From Neoscytalidium dimidiatum (taxonomy: Eukaryota > Ascomycota > Dothideomycetes > Botryosphaeriales > Botryosphaeriaceae), in assembly GCA_037367355.1 (NCBI GenBank), contig CM074699.1, positions 62,001 through 126,000 on the forward strand: a DNA stretch of 64,000 bases, given 5' to 3'. Positions 58,901 through 64,000 of the stretch are shown here, one piece after another (positions within the stretch are counted from its first letter, which is position 1; every line of letters begins with the position of its first letter). A model generated the notes under the pieces. That model searched no databases. It was not told the DNA's origin and saw only the letters and a program-made list of their open reading frames with translations. Both the position numbers and the translations under genes were made by a program.

Positions 58901-60095
58901 ACTCTACGTCGAATAAGTCGGTTATTTTAGTTTTAAAATCTACGTCGATTCTATTTTTATTACTCTTATTTTTAGCCGTATTCTCTTCTATTAGCCTAGT
59001 ATAATCTAGAATGATTTCTAGTTTATTCTTAACTTTTTCCGCTAAAAACGGCTGTTTATAGCTTAATTCGTTTTTATTATAAGCCGCGTATACTCTAAAT
59101 ATATATACTATTATCTCGCCTAGTACGTTATAATATTTAGGCCTAGTATTTTTCTCTAGACTAATAAATTTACGTAGATTTTCTTCTCTTTTAGCCGGAT
59201 TCTCCGTCTTTAAATAACGTAAATACGTAGAATTTAAATACGGTATAAAGTCGTTAGATCTATAGGCTAAGTCTACGGTAGTTTTACTAAGAAAGCTAAG
59301 ATATAGCTCTTCTTTAGATAAAAGACTAACGTCTTTAATAACTATCGACTCTATTAGCTTTAAAAGCTCTTTAACGTCTTTATCTTTAACGTATAGATAG
59401 AATCGACTATTAAAGTTAAAGTTATCTACGTCTTTACTAGATACTTCTAGACTTTTATCTTTATTTTCGTATAAAATATTCGTTTTAGCTTTATTTTCTA
59501 ACTCTTTATAGTTAGAAATTATAATATCTTCTACCGCGCTTTTATTAGTAGTAAGATCTACTATATTAGACGTAGAATAGCTATTTACTAGCTTATTAAA
59601 ACTAGTAATAAAATAATAAATTATAGGCTTTCTTTTAAATAAAGACTATACGTAATCTACTTTATAATAGCTTTTTAAATAATTATTTAATTCTATATTA
59701 TTTTTAGATATAGGTTTATCTTTAACGTGCGTATTATTAACGTGTTTTTTAATATTAGAATAATCTATAGTCCGATACTCGCACTTTAAATAAATATAAC
59801 CGTCTAGTAATTCTAAATCTTTAAAGAGATATACGTTATCTTTTACTTTATTAACCTCTTTAGCGTCTTTAAGAGGTAAACTATCTAATTTATCTCTTAA
59901 TTCTTTAATTTCTTCTTTAGAATATATATCTAAATGCTTATTTTCTACGTGTTTAATAGTAGAGTTTTTAGATTCTAGTCCGATTTTACACGTAGCGCAA
60001 AATAAGACCTTAAGAATACTAAAATAATTAATATTCTTATAAAAAGCCTCTACTTTAGTAAAGTTTTTAAAGTTATTAGGTAAAATAGATATTTT
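55926..60095 (-). pseudogene. RecQ-like helicase with N-terminal fingers and recombinase-like middle, RIP-hardened frame
   Basis: One minus frame of about 1,390 codons contains only two stops, TAA at 58815-58817 and TAG at 59646-59648, although the DNA is stripped of CpA/TpG. N-terminal: a C2H2-like knuckle (CATCKIG..KHVENKH near 59998-59935) and a second, damaged one (KCEYR..KKHVNNTH). Middle: SGSPLRGTEV (58029), SAYRHLIIYIIKRR (57654) and SRAVYARGL (57519), in the order R, RH, Y of tyrosine recombinases. C-terminal (57071-55960): helicase motif I GTSSGKS, Ia VTPRVSL, II FDKIH where DExH is expected (Glu to Lys), III TATLP, V TTNALSVGID, VI EQEIGRIGRD. This matches the fungal telomere-linked RecQ-like family. 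I saw no Met or Trp codon, about seven Gln, seven His and three Cys outside the LTR. The end is cut by the LTR, and no ATG start exists in frame. Probably inactive as it stands. Confidence 0.75.
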
Positions 60096-60098
60096 TTA

Positions 60099-61645
60099 TC
60101 GGGTTTTCTTTAATATTTAATCTATAAAAACGTTAGTCTATAATTCTAGATAGAGAGAACTAAATAAACGATTAAAATAGCGGGAATAATAATACTTAAA
60201 GTAATTTTTTTCTTCTTTTTCTTTAGCTTTTTAGCCGGGCTTTATCGGGATCTTAAAGTCGAGATTTTTAATATAGATAAAAGCGTAGAATATTTAATAG
60301 TAGATAAAAGCTAGTATCGTAGATATAACTCTTTTAACTAATTAATAAAAAGAAGAAAAGAAAGAAAGAAGAGAATTTTAAATATTACGTCTTTATATAT
60401 TATTATTATTAAAATCTTAACGTTACTTTATCGAATAATATTAAAGATTCTTTTAAAAAATCTAACGCTACTATATTAGATAACGCTAGATAGTTAATAA
60501 GATCTAAAACTACTATATCGAGTAACGTTAGATAGTTAATAAGATTTAACGCTACTATATTAAGTAATATTAAATAGTTAATAAGACTTAATATTACTAT
60601 ATCGAGTAACGCTAGATAGTTTTTTAAATTTTAATTAAATATTCTAGTAGATATATAAATTCCGTCTTTTCTCTTATCTAAATTTTAAAAAAATAAGAAG
60701 CTACTACTATTACTACTACTATCTCTACTATTATTACTCTTTTTATTTATTAAAGATGCCGATTCTCCCGCTTACTTTCTATATAAAATCTAATAATACG
60801 GCTAATATAGAAGAATCTTCCTTTAAAAAATCTTATAACTATAAGTAAGACGCTTTATTTTTCTAGCTAGAGTACTATTACTAACTACTTTAATTCTTAG
60901 ATTTAATATATCTATTAAGATTATTAAAGTCTTAGACGAGAATAACGTTAGAGAAGATAAAAATCCGATTTTTAATAAAGAGTAAGCGGCTATTCTAGTA
61001 GTAATAAAGAAAAAGAAAGAGAGAAATTAAACGCTAACTTTTATATAGTATCTCTCTAAAAGATCTAGTCTTTTTTAAGCGAAACGATCTTAAATACTAT
61101 AAGCTAGATTTAAAGCTACCGAGCTTTTTTTATATACTAAAGACGACTAAGAGAAGAATTAATAAAAACGTTATCTACTACTATAATAGAGACTTTACTA
61201 TTTTAAGATATATTCTATCTATAGACGTAAAATATCTATTTAATAATAGTAAAAATAACTTTAAAATCTATAAAAAAGGTACGTTATTCTCTCTTTTTTA
61301 ATTTTTATTTAGTCTATCTATACTAACTCTAGCTACTTCTCTATAGATTTATTTAAAGAAGTAAGCTTTAAGATATTTAAAGATAGTACTAAAGTAGAGA
61401 ATAAACGACTTATTAGAGAGTTAAAAGAAAAGTATAATATAGAAAATAACTCTAATAATAGCTATAATAGTAGCTATAATAAAAAAGTAAAGAAAAAGAG
61501 AGAAAATAATATAGAAGTAGATATTTATAATTAAATAGCTTATTTTTTTCTTTTTAAATAGTTTTAGAAAGATTAAAGAAATAGACTTTTTTTTACTATT
61601 AAATAAAGTATTTTAAATATTTAATAAATATATTAAAATATAATT
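60099..61645. other. RIP-saturated spacer with a possible eroded gene
   Basis: Holds the 42-bp minisatellite and, on the plus strand, protein-like stretches: NDLKYYKLDLKLPSFFY near 61090-61140, and FKEVSFKIFKDSTKVENK, then RLIRELKEKYNIENN near 61350-61460, ending at TAA about 61533. They lie in different frames or are separated by stops and a possible intron. They could be a RIPed gene divergent from the helicase. No family was recognised. Confidence 0.3.
60440..60625. repeat. 42-bp minisatellite, about 4.5 copies
   Basis: GATAGTTAATAAGA-type markers recur at 60489, 60531, 60573 and 60615, exactly 42 bases apart, with C/T and G/A differences between units. The unit includes TAACGCTACTATATT. 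Located upstream of the helicase frame. Confidence 0.8.
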
Positions 61646-61649
61646 AAAG

Positions 61650-64000
61650 TATTTAGTCTTTAGAATAGTTATTTTTACTACTACTAATATAAAATCTAAA
61701 TAAACTATCTTTTTCTCTATATTTAGAAACGTATTTTAAACTATTTAAACGTATCTATTAGGGCCTTCGTTATTAACTTTAGAGCCCGCTAAAGATTCTA
61801 GTTACTAAAATAGTCGTTTCTACTACTACTAATATAAAAAATCTAAATAGACTACTTTTTTCTACGTAGCTAGAAACGTATTTTAGACTATTAAAAGATA
61901 GTTATTAGAGCCCCCGTCGTCGACTTTAAAGCCCGCTAAAGATTTTAGCTACTAAAATAGCCGTTCTAACCGCTACTAATATAAAAAATCCTAATAGGCC
62001 GTTTTTTTCTACGCCTTTAGAGACGCGTTTTAGAATCTTTAAACGTATTTATTAGGGCCCCCGTTATTAACTTTAGGGCCCGCTAAAAATTTAGACTACT
62101 AAAATAGCCGCTTTAACGGCTACTAATATAACGAATTCTAATAGGCTATCTTTTTCTATTTATTAAGAAACGTATTTTAGACTATCTAAACGTATTTATT
62201 AGGGCCCCCGTCGTTAACTTTAGAGCCCACTAAAGATTTAGACTACTAAAATAGCCGCTTTAACGGCTACTAATATAATAAATTCTAATAGGCTATCTTT
62301 TTCTACGTACTTTAAAACGTATTTTAGAATATTAAAATATATTTATTAGGGCCCTTATCGTCGAGTTTAGGACCCGCTAAAGATTCTAGCTACTAAAATA
62401 GTCGTTTAAACCGCTACTAGTATTAAAAATCTAAATAGGCTATTTTTTTCTACGCGTTTAGAAACGTATTTTAGAATATTAAAACATAGTTACTAGGGCC
62501 CCCGTAATTAAGTTTAGAGCCCGCTAAAGATTTTAGCTACTAAAATAGCCGTTTTAACCGCTACTAGTATAAAGAATTTAAATAGGCTACTTTTTTCTAC
62601 GTGCTTCGAAACGTATTTTAGAATATTAAAATATATTTATTAGAGCCCTTATCGTCGAGTTTAGAGCCCGTTAAAGATTCTAACTATTAAAATATTCGTT
62701 TTAACCGCTACTAGTATAAAGAATTTAAATAGACGACTTTCTTCTACGTATTTAGAAACGTATTTTAAACTATTTTAATATATTTATTAGAGTCTCTATC
62801 GCCGACTTTAGAGCCTACTAAAGATTTTAGCTACTAAATTAGTCGCTTTAACTACTACTAATATAAAAAATCTAAATAAACTATCTTTTTCTACGCGTTT
62901 AAAAACGTATTTTAGACTATCTAAACGTAGTTATTAGGGCCCTCGTTATTAAGTTTAAGGCCTACTAAAGATTTTAGCTACTAAAATAGCCGCTCTAACC
63001 GCTACTAATATAAAAAATTTAAATAGACTATCTTTTCTAGTACGTTTAGAAACGTATTTTAGAATATTAACGCGTATTTATTAGGACCCCCGTTATCGAC
63101 TTTAGGGCCCGCTAAAGACTTTTAGCTACTAAAATAATCGTATTTATTATTATTAATATAAAAAATCTAAATAAGCTACTTTTTTCTATATATTTAGAAA
63201 CGTATTTTAAACTATTTTAATATATTTATTAGGGCCTCTATTATAGACTTTAAGGCCCGCTAAAGATTCTAGCTACTAAAATAGTCGTTTCTACTACTAC
63301 TAATATAAAAAATCTAAATAGGCTACTTTTTTCTACGTAGTTAAAAACGTATTTTAAACTATTTAAACGTATTTATTAAGGCCCTTACTATTAAATTTAA
63401 AGCCCGCTAAAGATTTAGACTACTAAAATAGTCGTTTTAAACGCTATTAATATAAAAAATCTAAATAAGCTACTTTTTTTTATATAGCTAAAAACGTATT
63501 TTAAACTACTAAAAGATAGTTATTAGAGCCTCTATTATAAAGTTTAGAGCCCGCTAAAAATTCTAGCTACTAAAATAGTCGTTTTAACCGCTACTAATAT
63601 AAAGAATTTAAATAGACTACTTTTCTCTACGTATTAAGAAATATATTTTAGAATATCTAAACGTATTTATTAGAGCTCTTATTATAGAGTTTAGAATCCG
63701 CTAAAGATTTTAGCTACTAAAATAATTATTTTAACCGCTACTAGTATTAAAAATCTAAATAGACTATTTTTTTTCTACGCGTTTTAAAATATATTTTAAA
63801 ATATTAAAATATAGTTATTAGAGCCCTTATAATTAAGTTTAGAGTCCGTTAAAGATTTAAACTACTAAAATAGTTGTTTCTATTACTACTAGTATAAAAA
63901 ATCTAAATAGACTATTTTTTTCTACGTATTAAAAAATATATTTTAAAATATCTAAACGTATTTATTAGAGTCTCTATTATTAAGTTTAGAGCCTACTAAA
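61650..64000. repeat. 147-bp tandem satellite, about 16 copies, continues past the window
   Basis: The marker TACTAAAATAG (and variants) starts at 61803, 61950, 62097, 62244, 62391, 62538, 62685, 62832, 62979, then 63127, 63274, 63421, 63568, 63715 and 63863, giving a period of 147 with two 148 steps. Each unit also has GGGCCC near TTTATTAGGGCCC, CCGCTAAAGATT, and ACGTATTTTAGA. Units differ mainly by C/T and G/A and lack CpA/TpG, so the array was RIPed. No frame is open. It lies beyond the helicase, as expected of subtelomeric satellite. Confidence 0.92.

Noticed and set aside
61650..64000. CRISPR array
   Set aside because: The period is 147 bp with similar sequence throughout the unit, no short repeat/unique spacer structure, and the DNA is fungal.
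1..64000. Starship-type giant transposon
   Set aside because: No DUF3435-like captain at a block edge, no terminal repeats and no target-site duplication were seen. The recombinase-like segment in the helicase is a different protein architecture.

Overview
The window looks like a chromosome arm or subtelomeric/accessory segment of a filamentous ascomycete (Pezizomycotina). The reasons are short GT..AG introns of about 47-175 bp, typical fungal families (DUF3638/DUF3645 giant protein, FtsJ-like methyltransferase, laccase, CYP65-like P450, Ty3/gypsy and LINE elements, a telomere-type RecQ-like helicase), and above all the footprint of repeat-induced point mutation (RIP), C to T at CpA on either strand. 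No prokaryotic, plasmid or CRISPR feature was seen.

The window falls into three mutational states. (1) About 1-37.2 kb is moderately RIPed. Nearly every gene is a recognisable full-length reading frame broken by in-frame TAG and TAA codons, while introns and frame are mostly intact. Where the family consensus is known, the stops sit at Trp (TGG to TAG) or Gln (CAG/CAA to TAG/TAA). In order: giant DUF3638/DUF3645 gene (-), coiled-coil gene (-), C2H2 zinc-finger gene (+), an unrecognised gene (-), a Cys-containing gene (+), an F-box-like gene (+), a gene with an ExK nuclease-like C-terminus (-), a LINE remnant (+), an RNase H1-N/viroplasmin-type gene (-), an FtsJ-like methyltransferase gene (+), a small membrane protein (-) and a Myb/SANT-like gene (-). 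This suggests a large duplicated block that was RIPed as a unit.

(2) About 39.2-46.05 kb is GC-richer and shows little sign of RIP. It carries an amidohydrolase (-), a divergently placed cytochrome P450 (+) and the 5' end of a laccase (+). All three are broken by other means: small indels, an internal deletion with loss of the haem Cys, and truncation at the boundary of a retroelement block.

(3) 37.2-39.16 kb and 46.05-64.0 kb are RIP-saturated: CpA and TpG are almost absent while CpG survives. They hold an unidentified relic, two nested or adjacent Ty3/gypsy elements on the minus strand, a RecQ-like helicase frame that is still open for about 1,390 codons with only two stops, a 42-bp minisatellite, and a 147-bp satellite running off the window end. 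Inside this block sits one 385-bp LTR (55574-55958) that escaped RIP. Its RIPed twin of identical length lies at 46585-46969, giving a natural before/after pair.

The two most notable observations are the helicase frame that stays open in sequence stripped of CpA/TpG (no Met or Trp codon seen in it, and a tyrosine-recombinase-like segment ahead of the helicase), and the RIPed/un-RIPed LTR pair. All translations and counts were made by eye. Family assignments rest on recalled consensus, not on a database search.
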